Positions 11,501 through 26,500 of a DNA stretch of 64,000 bases are shown here, one piece after another; position 1 is the stretch's first letter, and the number at the start of each line of letters is the position of its first letter. Both the position numbers and the translations under genes were made by a program. This stretch comes from Bathymodiolus brooksi (lineage: Eukaryota; Mollusca; Bivalvia; Mytilida; Modiolidae). The notes below the pieces were generated by a model. The model ran no database searches and had not been told where the DNA came from. It saw only the letters and a program-made list of their open reading frames with translations. Location of the stretch: contig OY804580.1 in assembly GCA_963680875.1 (NCBI GenBank), forward strand, positions 112,223,534 to 112,287,533, given 5' to 3'.

Positions 11501-14500
11501 TTTAATATATTTTATTACTACACTTGTCTTACTCAAGAACTATATATAATAGTGTTTATATAATTTAATATATTTTATTACTACACTTGTCTTACTCAAG
11601 AACTATATATAATAGTGTTTATATAATTTAATATATTTTATTACTACACTTGTCTTACTCAAGAACTATATATAATAGTGTTTATATAATTTAATATATT
11701 TTATTACTACACTTGTCTTACTCAAGAACTATATATAATAGTGTTTATATAATTTAATATATTTTATTACTACACTTGTCTTACTCAAGAACTATATATA
11801 ATAGTGTTTATATAATTTAATATATTTTATTACTACACTTGTCTTACTCAAGAACTATATATAATAGTGTTTATATAATTTAATATATTTTATTACTACA
11901 CTTGTCTTACTCAAGAACTATATATAATAGTATTTATATAATTTAATATATTTTATTACTACACTTGTCTTACTCAAGAACTATATATAATAGTGTTTAT
12001 ATAATTTAATATATTTTATTACTACACTTGTCTTACTCAAGAACTATATATAATAGTGTTTATATAATTTAATATATTTTATTACTACACTTGTCTTACT
12101 CAAGAACTATATATAATAGTGTTTATATAATTTAATATATTTTATTACTACACTTGTCTTACTCAAGAAATATATATAATAGTGTTTATATAATTTAATA
12201 TATTTTATTACTACACTTGTCTTACTCAAGAACTATATATAATAGTGTTTATATAATTTAATATATTTTATTACTACACTTGTCTTACTCAAGAACTATA
12301 TATAATAGTGATTATATAATTTAATATATTTTATTACTACACTTGTCTTATTCAAGAAATACAGGGTATAATACCACGAGATGCGCAACATCGTCAAATC
12401 TGTGACACCCGAGGGTTTCTCAGATTTAACAATCTAGCACCTTTCATGGTATTTGACCTTTTTTCTCACCCCTTTCTATCGTGTCAATGTTTGTTAACTT
12501 TGAGAACATATAGAGTGCTCTCCCTAACATAAATACAAAAAATTACCTCCCTTTGACCAACGTAAAATAAATTTTATATAAGTATTTACCACTGTTGTGG
12601 TAGCATTTAAAGATACTGTCTATATATTTTATTATGAAATACATTTAAAATACTGCCAAGACACAGATGTATATCTATAAATCGACAATTTACTTCAACA
12701 ATGTAAAATAATTTCGCAGTAAAAAACATGTGTAGTTTGTGTTACACAGGAGCCTGGGTAAGATAGAAAAATCTTTTTCATCTAACTACTTTATCCAAGT
12801 GGTGAGAAAGGAATCTCTTATCATGTCAATGGTTTTGGGGCTAAAAAATAACAATTTTGTACAATATTTAATAATAAAATGTGCTTAAACTAAAAAAAAT
12901 GTTTAAACAAAGAGCTATAGAAATAATATGTTTCAACCAGGAGTTCTTTAGTGTCTGTATGGGAAAGTGGTTAAGGTAGTTGATTTCTGACTGAAAGCCA
13001 TAACACCAATCACATTGGTTCATGCTCCATTACCTATCTCTAGTGTTAAAGTTTGCAGAAATTACTATGTAAGGGTATAATGAGACAGTAAAATTGTTCT
13101 TACCTCCTCTCCGAGGCCACATATTGACAATGTATTTTTCCCTGGGTGATGACATTTGAAGCACGACAACATTTTATATACAATATTAGGAAACTGACAG
13201 TTGTACATGTATGTGACTAGCTTAATACTCAAATCCTGAAATGCACCATCGGCACTGAACTGTATCATATGACCTACAACAAACAAAACATTTCAGTTTG
13301 GTCATAATTTAAATATTTAGTGTTTTTTCTCCATATTTCAATTACTGTTCTTTATCTCACAGCGAGTGCCATATTTGATAATACTGTTTGTAATTTAAAG
13401 TACAGTCATCCCTGTATTAAGAGGTCACCTTTGGGACTAACAAAAAGTGGCCATTTAAGACGGGTGACCTCTTAAAAGAAATTCAATTCATATGAAATTT
13501 TCTATGACAGGACAAGAAAAAGTGACCTTTTAATACAGGTGACTGCTTAATAGAGGTGACCACATAGACAGGCTTAACTTAATAAAGGTGACCGTAGGGG
13601 CAGGTTTGACTGTATTTGTGTGTGTAAAAATGATGTCTTGTCTTGTATATATTGTCTCGTCATTTTACTACTTGTAATATAACCCTGACATTGATTCAAA
13701 TCATGTATTTGTGTACGTATGAGGTAAATCTCTCGAAATCATCCACTGTCGGCAATTTTCCTTACATAAACATGTTACAAAAATAACCAAACTTAATACC
13801 AAAATGAATATAATGGTGATTGTGGTTCTTCCATTAAACATACATGGCACCCAGAGATGGCACTTTTAAATCACTTCCATGGGTGGGTGTCTCAAAAAAT
13901 ATTTTACTGAGTGAAAATACAACAGAAAAGATAAAATTGTTACTTTGGTTAGTCACCCTATTTTCAAACTGCCATCCCTTTATTTACATGTTTGCCTGAC
14001 TGTATATATCTACAATGTATAAAATAAACAGAGTAACAAAATCTATCTGTTGGTTTTATCAAATATTCCACATATGCTTGAACTACTCTTTTTCACTCAC
14101 TCATGAGCTATGTATATTCCTGAGTTAATGAGAAATTTTAGCCTATTTTTGACATATAACCTATATACAACTGTACATTGAAGTATCACTATAATATCAG
14201 TTCCACCAATAGAAAAAGGTTTGGGTTAAGGCTTATGGTGTAAAACGCCACATTCAACAATATTTCATTATATAGTGGCCGTCAGTTTTATTGGTGGAGG
14301 AAAAACGAGTACCCTTAGAAAATCACTGACCTGCCGCAAGTCACTGACAAACTTTATCACATAATGTTGTATCGAGTACACCTTGCCATGAACGGAGTTC
14401 GAACTCACAACTTTAGTGGTGATAGGCACTGATTGCACAGGTAGTTGTAAATCCAACTACTATACGATCATGACCACGATGGCCCCTCTTTTAAGAGGGG

Positions 14501-17500
14501 AGACAACTGTACCCTAAATGACAGCTAATATACCTTTATATGCATAGGGTGGCTCCTTGGCATGATATATTTTCGTAAGATACCAGAGGAAGACATATTC
14601 TAGCTGCATCTTTTCTTGTCTACTAAACTCTTTAATCTCACTCACTATAGATCTGTGTTCATTAATTAACAGGTTTTCTTGTTTCAGCACCAATGGTATA
14701 GAACTCGTTAAAACACCTGAAAAATGGAAAACAAAATTCTAAATTTAGACCATACAAAGTAAATGTTTATTTCTTAGCGTAAAATGGCCACACAATTTTA
14801 CCCATTTTAAATTCAGAATCAAGCTATTACTCAGTATAAGTGATTACATTAACTAAAGGGGCCGTCATGATCGCATGGTAGTTGGATTTATAATTACCTA
14901 TGCTATCAGTGCCTTTCACCACTATTTTGTGAATTCGAATCCCACTCAGGCGAACATTATGTGATAAAGTTTATGAGTGATTTGTGGGAGGTCGCTTGCT
15001 TTCTCCAGGTACTCCAGTTTCCTCTACCAAGAAAACTAACAGCCACGATATAACTGAAATATTGTTGAAAGTGGCATTAAGCACCATAAACCAACCAAAC
15101 CAACCATTAACTAAATATTGACTTAAAAAAAAATGATACTGAAACATTTATCATACTTTTTTGCCCAAAATATTCATAAAATTGGTCACATTCAAAAAAT
15201 AAATTCAAATGTCAACGAATATAAATTTTCGACCAAGCAGCGAAAATTGATACAGAAAATGAAACAATCTGTGGTATCGATTTAAAATCTAATGTATTTC
15301 TGAATAACCTTTGACCTCAGAGTGACGCGATACCATGAACATAAATTTTCTACTAATCAGCAAAAATTGCATAGATGAACACACAAGATTTACAGTATTA
15401 AAATAAAATATAATGGGGCAGTCGTGGTCGTGATCGTATGGTAGTTGGATTTACAATAACCTATGCAGTCAGTGTCTATCACCACTCAGACGAGGTGTCC
15501 TTGATACAACATTATGTGATAAAGTTTATCAGTGACTTGCGACAGGTTAGTGGTTTTCTCTGGGCACTCTGGTTTCCTCCTCAAATAACACTGACCACCA
15601 CGATATAACTAAAATATTGTTGAAAGTGGCGTTAAACACCATTACCCTAACCCTCTCATATATAATGACTATATTTAATGTATTTCTGACTAACCTTTGA
15701 TCTCAGAGTGAGATGATACCATATCTAGTCTTTGTCTCCATGTATCATACCCTCTTACAATATCAACTTCATTTCTTGTCATATACCACACAAGGCTTGG
15801 TGGCGTGTGATATAGCTACAAATATTATATATCAATATCAACTTCATTTCTTGTCATATACCACACAAGGCTTGGTGGCATGTGATATAGCTACAAATAT
15901 TATATATCAATATCAACTTCATTTCTTGTCATATACCACACAAGGCTTGGTGGCGTGTGATATAGCTACAAATATTATATATCAATATCAACTTCATTTC
16001 TTGTCATATACCACACGAGGCTTGGTGGCGTGTGATATAGCTACAAATATTATATATCAATATCAACTTCATTTCTTGTCATATACCAAACGAGGCTTGG
16101 TGGCGTGTGATATAGCTACAAATATTACATACCAATATCAACTTCATTTCTTGTCATATACCACACGAGGCTTGGTGGCATGTGATATAGCTACAAATAT
16201 TATATATCAATGACTGAGAGACAAACCATTTTTTTTTTTTTACAATAATCTTACTTTGCCTAAATTCATTCAACGAAAAACCTCAATTTTCGTTGGTTGT
16301 GTGGCTAAAAAAGTAAAACATACTGGTCAAGACGTACATACATGTAAATAAACATTGTGGATATATTATAATGAAAGGATAGTATACAAGGCATCTTCAA
16401 AGGCACAGACTGTCATAATACCAAATATTACAGTATTAGAATAAAGGGCTACACAGGATGCAGTATAGTAGGATCATAGGATGGCAATGGCTTTTCCTTT
16501 CACCAGATTAACTGCAATCAACTTTAACTTGAAAACCATAACTGATAGAGAAAATCTGCTGGGCATACTACCGGATGCCTTTATCACAATCAATTCAAAG
16601 AAAATAACTGTTATCAAAATTAGATGAAAAATAAAAATTGTATATACCATTAAAATGAGTGAAATTTCAAAATTTTAGCCTCTTTTCTGCAAAAAAAATT
16701 GCTCATTTTCTTCATCGACTCAAAAATAACTTGTAAGGATGATCATTTTGCAAAATGGAATTAAAATTGGATGAAAAATAAGTAAGTTCGATTTTTTGTA
16801 TTTGCCCTGTGACTTTATCACTTATTTCAACTTCAACATGGCGGGCTGTTGTGGGCATGATCGTATGGTATTTGGATTTACAATTATCTAGGCATTCAGT
16901 GCCTTTCATCACTAACGTTGTGAGTTTGAATCATGCTCATGGCGAGGTGTACTCGATATTATGTGATAAAGTTTGTCAGGGACATATGGCAGGTCAGTGG
17001 TTTTCTCTGGGGACTCTGGTTTCCTACACCAAGAAAATTGACCGTCGCGATATAACTGAAATATTTATGAAAGTGGCATTTTACACCATAACCTTAACTC
17101 TAACCCTATTTCAACATGTTATTTTAATTTACATTGAGAATGTTGTGTTGCAACATACACAATACAGTAAATAGTTGACACGGTAAAAATACTAAATACT
17201 AGCTTCCCCATTTTCTCCTTACACAACTGCACACACACACATATAGCGACATTAATAGAAAAGGAATGTTCTTTAAAACCTACCCCCAACAATCTGTCCA
17301 GCTTATAGACAATATAATATGCTATATGATATTGAGACGGTCCTATTTCTGTTAGATACATGGCATTTCTAAGTTTGCTGTCTTTGTCTGACCCAATCAT
17401 CGACACATTAAATCTGCCTCCGATCGTACTAGGTGCTGTAAAGTCATTTAATCCATCATGGCTGACAATCTTCTGCCATTTCATTTTCTGGATCCAGTCT

Positions 17501-20500
17501 GCTTCTGTAAAGCCTGCAGTTATGTTATAGATTATTAAATTATCATTCTATTTCTTTCATGTATAAAAATATATTTAATGATTACACCAGTTTTGGGTGA
17601 AGAAAATTTTCCCCTGAAAATTCAATTTGGAATACGGCGGTACCTTTACTTAGCTATTCATGCATGTTTCAAGTTGAAATATGTTCCCAACAACTAGAAA
17701 TCTGCAAATCCGTGTGCATGTTTATCATCCTCGCCATTGCGTTGTGGAGACTGATTAACTTTCGGTTGTTTTGTTCCGATGATTGCCGATCATGACCTCG
17801 TGAAGAAAAGATAAACAATCATGGATGCTGAGGTAAGCACGCACACATTCCTGACAATGATTATTGAGGAATCTGTCCGTTTCATGTCGTGTGAACCAAT
17901 TTTTTTTGCAATTATTCTTATGTGGTACACACAGAATATATTTTTATTTCAATTGAACAGTGCGCATGAGCGATAATCTCCCCGAAAGAGTTCAAATCTT
18001 GGGTCACGTGCATATCATTTGCATTACTGTCCGGGAAGACAGAATTATCTGCTGTCAAATATTTTGCGATTTGCTCTTAAAATCTGCTTTTGAGCAGATT
18101 TTTAATGTTATGCAGTTGATTTTAGTTAAAATTAAGTGACATGTTAAGTTAAAATATTTAATCCAAAAATTCCACGATATTTGCCTTTCATATTACTTTA
18201 AAAAAATTATATTTCACCCAAAAATATCATATTAATGCATATCTATTCATGAAATAAAAAGTTATTTTCCCCTTCTGAATGTCAGTCATTTTCCTTTGCT
18301 TCAATTTAACTCAGAATATCAGTTGTTTCCCTTGGAGAAAGCTTCCTAATTTTCCTTAAAAACCTTGTTAATTTCAATCCAGACCTGAGGTAATTTTTTG
18401 AAATAAAACTGGATTGATCTATTCTGTGATTGACATCTAACACATTTCACTGACTTACAATTTTGTCGTGTGGTTTTCAGAGGTGAATTTGACAAGAAAA
18501 CATCTTTTCTGGATCTGAGTGTACTGCCGATGTTCGGAATACAGAGGGCCGGTAGCTAGAGGAAAATTTTACTTACATATACAGTCAAACCTGTATTAAA
18601 AGGTCACCTTAGGGACAAAGAAAAAGTAACCTTATAAGACAGGTGACCTCTTAAAAGAGGTTCATTTGATATGAAATTCTCTATAACAGGACAATAAAAA
18701 AGTGTCCTTTTAAAACAGGTGACCGCATGAGCAGATTTGACAGTATAGGGAAAAATTCCGGACCAAAACAGAACGTTCGGTTTTCAGAGGGGCTGGTTTT
18801 GGAGAGTACATGTACCACTAATAATGATTCTCTGTCTTGTGAATCTATCATTAGTTTTATAATCTTTAATTTGATCAGAACTCACTGTTATTATAACTAA
18901 CCTTTAAGACCTAAATGTGCCATTAGTTTTCTTTCTCTACTCTTTCTAGCATCTTCAGCAGATTTATCAATACGAGCTTTACACTCCTCCAGATCAGGAG
19001 GTGCAGGTCTCTGGTTGGACGATTCCCCATTAACTCCACCCATCTGATTGCCTTGACCTCTTCTATCCGTATCCTGAATAGCTAATTGAGCCGGACCATT
19101 CTGATCATTTCCAACATCAGGCTGTATTTGATTTCTAGCTTTATATATGAAAAGTGTGGCACCAACATTCGGCTCAGGAGCAGCCATTCCTGAATTTTTC
19201 AAAACCATTGTCATCAAAACTGAAAATGGATAAAACCTACATGAATGTAATTGTAATGTTACTTCACCTGTATCTTGTTTCTTTGTTGTTAACCCTGTAT
19301 CTAGGCAACGAACATTCTATAAATAACATCAAAACTATACTCAGATGTAGTGTTGAGCTGGAGCATTTCACACTCACAGATGTAGTGTTGAGCTGGAGCA
19401 TTTCACACTCACAGATGTAGTGTTGAGCTGGAGCATTTCACACTCACAGATGTAGTGTTGAGCTGGAGCATTTCACACTCACAGATGTAGTGTTGAGCTG
19501 GAGGGAGCATATCACACTCACAGATGTAGTGTTGAGCTGGAGCATTTCACACTCACAGATGTAGTGTTGAGCTGGAGCATTTCACACTCACAGATGTAGT
19601 GTTGAGCTGGAGGGAGCATTTCACACTCACAGATGTAGTGTTGAGCTGGAGGGAGCATTTCACACTCACAGATGTAGTGTTGAGCTGGAGGGAGCATTTC
19701 ACACTCACAGATGTAGTGTTGAGCTGGAGGGAGCATTTCACACTCACAGATGTAGTGTTGAGCTGGAGGGAGCATTTCATACTCACAGATGTAGTGTTGA
19801 GCTGGAGGGAGCATTTCACACTCACAGATGTAGTGTTGAGCTGGAGCATTTCACACTCACAGATGTAGTGTTGAGCTGGAGGGAGCATTTCACACTCACA
19901 GATGTAGTGTTGAGCTGGAGGGAGCATTTCACACTCACAGATGTAGTGTTGAGCTGGAGGGAGCATTTCACATTCACAGATGTAGTGTTGAGCTGGAGGG
20001 AGCATTTCACACTCACAGATGTAGTGTTGAGCTGGAGGGAGCATTTCACACTCACAGATGTAGTGTTGAGCTGGAGGGAGCATTTCACACTCACAGATGT
20101 AGTGTTGAGCTGGAGGGAGCATTTCACACTCACAGATGTACTGTTGAGCTGGAGGGAGCATTTCACACTCACAGATGTAGTGTTGAGCTGGAGGGAGCAT
20201 TTCACACTCACAGATGTAGTGTTGAGCTGGAGGGAGCATTTCATACTCACAGATGTAGTGTTGAGCTGGAGGGAGCATTTCACACTCACAGATGTAGTGT
20301 TGAGCTGGAGCATTTCACACTCACAGATGTAGTGTTGAGCTGGAGGGAGCATTTCACACTCACAGATGTAGTGTTGAGCTGGAGGGAGCATTTCACATTC
20401 ACAGATGTAGTGTTGAGCTGGAGGGAGCATTTCATACTCACAGATGTAGTGTTGAGCTGGAGGGAGCATTTCACACTCACAGATGTAGTGTTGAGCTGGA

Positions 20501-23500
20501 GCATTTCACACTCACAGATGTAGTGTTGAGCTGGAGGGAGCATTTCACACTCACAGATGTAGTGTTGAGCTGGAGGGAGCATTTCACACTCACAGATGTA
20601 GTGTTGAGCTGGAGGGAGCATTTCACACTCACAGATGTAGTGTTGAGCTGGAGCATTTCACACTCACAGATGTAGTGTTGAGCTGGAGGGAGCATTTCAC
20701 ACTCACAGATGTAGTGTTGAGCTGGAGGGAGCATTTCATACTCACAGATGTAGTGTTGAGCTGGAGCATTTCACACTCACAGATGTAGTGTTGAGCTGGA
20801 GGGAGCATTTCACACTCACAGATGTAGTGTTGAGCTGGAGGGAGCATTTCACACTCACAGATGTAGTGTTGAGCTGGAGGGAGCATTTCATACTCACAGA
20901 TGTAGTGTTGAGCTGGAGGGAGCATTTCACACTCACAGATGTAGTGTTGAGCTGGAGCATTTCACACTCACAGATGTAGTGTTGAGCTGGAGGGAGCATT
21001 TCACACTCACAGATGTAGTGTTGAGCTGGAGGTTATGGAGCATTTCACACTCACAGATGTAGTGTTGAGCTGGAGGTTATGGAGCATTTCACACTCACAG
21101 ATGTAGTGTTGAGCTGGAGCATTTCACACTCACAGATGTAGTGTTGAGCTGGAGCATTTCACACTCACAGATGTAGTGTTGAGCTGGAGCATTTCACACT
21201 CACAGATGTAGTGTTGAGCTGGAGCATTTCACACTCACAGATGTAGTGTTGAGCTGAAGCATTTCACACTCACAGATGTAGTGTTGAGCTGGAGGGAGCA
21301 TATCACACTCACAGATGTAGTGTTGAGCTGGAGCATTTCACACTCACAGATGTAGTGTTGAGCTGGAGCATTTCACACTCACAGATGTAGTGTTGAGCTG
21401 GAGGGAGCATTTCACACTCACAGATGTAGTGTTGAGCTGGAGGGAGCATTTCACACTCACAGATGTAGTGTTGAGCTGGAGGGAGCATTTCACACTCACA
21501 GATGTAGTGTTGAGCTGGAGGGAGCATTTCACACTCACAGATGTAGTGTTGAGCTGGAGGGAGCATTTCATACTCACAGATGTAGTGTTGAGCTGGAGGG
21601 AGCATTTCACACTCACAGATGTAGTGTTGAGCTGGAGCATTTCACACTCACAGATGTAGTGTTGAGCTGGAGGGAGCATTTCACACTCACAGATGTAGTG
21701 TTGAGCTGGAGGGAGCATTTCACACTCACAGATGTAAAGTTGAGCTGGAGGGAGCATTTCACATTCACAGATGTAGTGTTGAGCTGGAGGGAGCATTTCA
21801 CACTCACAGATGTAGTGTTGAGCTGGAGGGAGCATTTCACACTCACAGATGTAGTGTTGAGCTGGAGGGAGCATTTCACACTCACAGATGTAGTGTTGAG
21901 CTGGAGGGAGCATTTCACACTCACAGATGTACTGTTGAGCTGGAGGGAGCATTTCACATTCACAGATGTAGTGTTGAGCTGGAGGGAGCATTTCACACTC
22001 ACAGATGTAGTGTTGAGCTGGAGGGAGCATTTCATACTCACAGATGTAGTGTTGAGCTGGAGGGAGCATTTCACACTCACAGATGTAGTGTTGAGCTGGA
22101 GCATTTCACACTCACAGATGTAGTGTTGAGCTGGAGGGAGCATTTCACACTCACAGATGTAGTGTTGAGCTGGAGGGAGCATTTCACATTCACAGATGTA
22201 GTGTTGAGCTGGAGGGAGCATTTCATACTCACAGATGTAGTGTTGAGCTGGAGGGAGCATTTCACACTCACAGATGTAGTGTTGAGCTGGAGCATTTCAC
22301 ACTCACAGATGTAGTGTTGAGCTGGAGGGAGCATTTCACACTCACAGATGTAGTGTTGAGCTGGAGGGAGCATTTCACACTCACAGATGTAGTGTTGAGC
22401 TGGAGGGAGCATTTCACACTCACAGATGTAGTGTTGAGCTGGAGGGAGCATTTCACACTCACAGATGTAGTGTTGAGCTGGAGCATTTCACACTCACAGA
22501 TGTAGTGTTGAGCTGGAGGGAGCATTTCACACTCACAGATGTAGTGTTGAGCTGGAGGGAGCATTTCATACTCACAGATGTAGTGTTGAGCTGGAGCATT
22601 TCACACTCACAGATGTAGTGTTGAGCTGGAGGGAGCATTTCACACTCACAGATGTAGTGTTGAGCTGGAGGGAGCATTTCACACTCACAGATGTAGTGTT
22701 GAGCTGGAGGGAGCATTTCATACTCACAGATGTAGTGTTGAGCTGGAGGGAGCATTTCACACTCACAGATGTAGTGTTGAGCTGGAGCATTTCACACTCA
22801 CAGATGTAGTGTTGAGCTGGAGGGAGCATTTCACACTCACAGATGTAGTGTTGAGCTGGAGGTTATGGAGCATTTCACACTCACAGATGTAGTGTTGAGC
22901 TGGAGGTTATGGAGCATTTCACACTCACAGATGTAGTGTTGAGCTGGAGGTTATGGAACATTTCACACTCACAGATGTAGTGTTGAGCTACAGGCTATGG
23001 AGCATTTCACACTCACATATGTAGTGTTGAGCTGGAGGTTATGGAGCATTTCACACCCACAGATGTAGTGTTGAGCTGCAGGCTATGGAGCATTTCACAC
23101 TTACAGATGTAGTGTTGAGCTGCAGGGATCATTTCACATGTGTTTTCATTGGCTTATGTTTACTGTCAAATACACAATTAACCTGCTGAAACTAAGGGTT
23201 CTAGTGTGAATGAGCCACCATAATGAATTCTTGATAGCCAACAAATTAATTAAAATAATACGATAGAAAATAAAGCCATCGCCTACCTTTGAAATAATTT
23301 CTTGTTGGATTTTATCCAAATTGAAGTGTACATGTTCTGAAATAATGTCCAGTGTTTTATATTCTACGCTGAAAAGTTTCATATGACGTCACTAATTTTT
23401 ATGATGTCTATGTGCCAAGACAGTCCACAATATTTCAAGTCATTTATCAATTTTTGCAATTGCTAGACCATTTTTTTAAGCCCATGTTAGAAATGTTTGT

Positions 23501-26500
23501 CTTGCATTAGAACAGAAATATCTGTATTGTATTTGAATAGTTGGGGATCTGACAGCCTAAAATAACTGCTTTACTAGCTCCGCTATGTGTCGCCAAGTAA
23601 AACTGCAGTTTTGACCATCAAATCCTAAATTGATGCCAGCAACAATTCAAATACAATACAGTTATTTCTTAATTATAACCTGCTGATCAGGTCAATACAT
23701 AAAGAATAACCACAACTCTGAAGGTTGAGACAGACATTATCGCTTATATCTCAGTGAGTCCGATAGGACAAGCTGGGATATTTGTGATAATGTCTGTCAA
23801 GGCATTCAGAACTGACGTTATTGTTTTTATAATGTGTTTTATGTCAGATTTATCGATAAATTGGCACATGCAAGTAAAGAACTGACCAAATATCTTTGTG
23901 GATCAAGGTCAGTTCAGTGATCAGTGGCACACATCAAAGGGAAAATGTCCAATTTGCTGATAAATGTTTTTATTATATGATTATAAATATTTCTTTTATC
24001 TGATTGGTTAAAAGCATGAGATTTTTTCTTGATATAACTTTATGAATACTGTCTAAACCTTCAATTTCCGCAACGATTAATTTTGATCATTACAGAGGAG
24101 CCTTTGGAACATTATATTAACCTCACGTGACACTAAAATCGGAAAACCCCTACTTTTAATATTAGCGTCACATGAGGTTAATATAATGTTCCAAAGGCTC
24201 CTCTAGAACGATCAAAATTTATCTTTGCAGTATGCATAAATCTTTCTTGTTGCCATTAAAATTTACAAAAAAAACACATGTAGTGTTTAATGCCAATTTA
24301 TAAAACATGGCCCAGAGGACATTAATAACAGTTTCATATAATAAAACAATTACTGACTTTCATTTCAATTAATATAAGGATCTATCGTTCCAAGATATAC
24401 GATATTTACCTTGGCTTTGGCCTCGGTAAATATCATATATCTTGGAACAATAGATCCTTATATTAACCTCAATAAAAGTCAATAATTGTCTATCATAGAC
24501 CTATGAAATTATATGAACAGAGGATGAAGTCGAAGATCAATATACTTTCAAGGGTTGACACAAGAAAAGGATACTATCATTTTAATATGATATCATATCA
24601 TTAGCTCACTTGACCCGAAGGGTCATGTCAGATATTGCCATCACTTGGCATCCATTGTCTGTCGTTCATCCACTCCTCTTATAAAGTTTTTTTTCTATGG
24701 AGAGATGATGATCACTGTTTCTCCATTAATAGTCTAACTTGATTTTGGCTATCCTGTTTAGGCCCTTTGGTTTTATTGCTATCCTGTTTAGGCCCTTTGG
24801 TTTTATTGCTATCCTGTTTATGCCCTTTGGTTTTATTGCTATCCTGTTTAGACCCTTTGGTTTTATTGCTATCCTGTTTAGGCCCTTTGGTTTTATTGCT
24901 ATCCTGTTTAGACCCTTTGGTTTTATTGCTATCCTGTTTAGACCCTTTGGTTTTATTGCTATCCTGTTTAGACCCTTTGGTTTTATTGCTACCCTGTTTA
25001 GGCCCTTTGGTTTTATTGCTATCCTGTTTAGGACCTTTGGTTTTATTGCTATCCTGTTTAGGCCCTTTGGTTTTATTGCTATCCTGTTTAGGACCTTTGA
25101 TTTTATTGCTATCCTGTTTAGGCCCTTTGGTTTTATTGCTATCCTGTTTAGGACCTTTGGTTTTATTGCTATCCTGTTTAGACCCTTTGGTTTTATTGCT
25201 ATCCTGTTTAGACCCTTTGGTTTTATTGCTATCCTGTTTAGACCCTTTGGTTTTATTGCTATCCTGTTTAGGCCCTTTGGTTTTATTGCTATCCTGTTTA
25301 GACCCTTTGGTTTTATTGCTATCCTGTTTAGGCCCTTTGGTTTTATTGCTATCCTGTTTAGACCCTTTGGTTTTATTGCTATCCTGTTTAGACTCTTTGG
25401 TTTTATTGCTATCCTGTTTAGACTCTTTGGTTTTATTGCTATCCTGTTTAGGCCCTTTGGTTTTATTGCTATCCTGTTTAGGCCCTTTGGTTTTATTGCT
25501 ATCCTGTTTATGCCCTTTGGTTTTATTGCTATCCTGTTTAGACCCTTTGGTTTTATTGCTATCCTGTTTAGGCCCTTTGGTTTTATTGCTATCCTGTTTA
25601 GACCCTTTGGTTTTATTGCTATCCTGTTTAGACCCTTTGGTTTTATTGCTATCCTGTTTAGACCCTTTGGTTTTATTGCTACCCTGTTTAGGCCCTTTGG
25701 TTTTATTGCTATCCTGTTTAGGACCTTTGGTTTTATTGCTATCCTGTTTAGACCCTTTGGTTTTATTGCTATCCTGTTTAGGACCTTTGGTTTTATTGCT
25801 ATCCTGTTTAGGCCCTTTGGTTTTATTGCTATCCTGTTTAGGACCTTTGGTTTTATTGCTATCCTGTTTAGGCCCTTTGGTTTTATTGCTATCCTGTTTA
25901 GGACCTTTGGTTTTATTGCTATCCTGTTTAGACCCTTTGGTTTTATTGCTATCCTGTTTAGACCCTTTGGTTTTATTGCTATCCTGTTTAGACCCTTTGG
26001 TTTTATTGCTATCCTGTTTAGGCCCTTTGGTTTTATTGCTATCCTGTTTAGACCCTTTGGTTTTATTGCTATCCTGTTTAGGCCCTTTGGTTTTATTGCT
26101 ATCCTGTTTAGACCCTTTGGTTTTATTGCTATCCTGTTTAGACTCTTTGGTTTTATTGCTGTCCTGTTTAGACCCTTTGGTTTTATTGCTATCCTGTAAA
26201 GGCCCTTTGGTTTTATTGCTATCCTGTTTAGACCCTTTGGTTTTATTGCTATCCTGTTTAGGCCCTTTGGTTTTATTGCTATCCTGTTTAGACCCTTTGG
26301 TTTTATTGCTATCCTGTTTAGGCCCTTTGGTTTTATTGCTATCCTGTTTAGACCCTTTGGTTTTATTGCTATCCTGTTTAGACCCTTTGGTTTTATTGCT
26401 ATCCTGTAAAGGCCCTTTGGTTTTATTGCTATCCTGTTTAGACTCTTTGGTTTTATTGCTATCCTGTTTAGACCCTTTGGTTTTATTGCTATCCTGTTTA

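Noticed and set aside
8530..12362. CRISPR array
   Set aside because: The units are contiguous without unique spacers, and the DNA is animal nuclear.
13065..13286. Separate small genes at 8.4, 13.1, 14.5, 17.3 and 18.9 kb
   Set aside because: Each is an exon with matching splice phases and orientation. Together they continue the PKDCC-like gene.
15713..16213. 166-codon repeat ORF on the plus strand
   Set aside because: It is the 75 bp array read in an open frame, antisense in intron 7.
19337..23130. Many repeat-peptide ORFs ([11 protein letters not shown] and [10 protein letters not shown] types)
   Set aside because: They are translations of the 39 bp minisatellite (13 codons per unit) in an intron.
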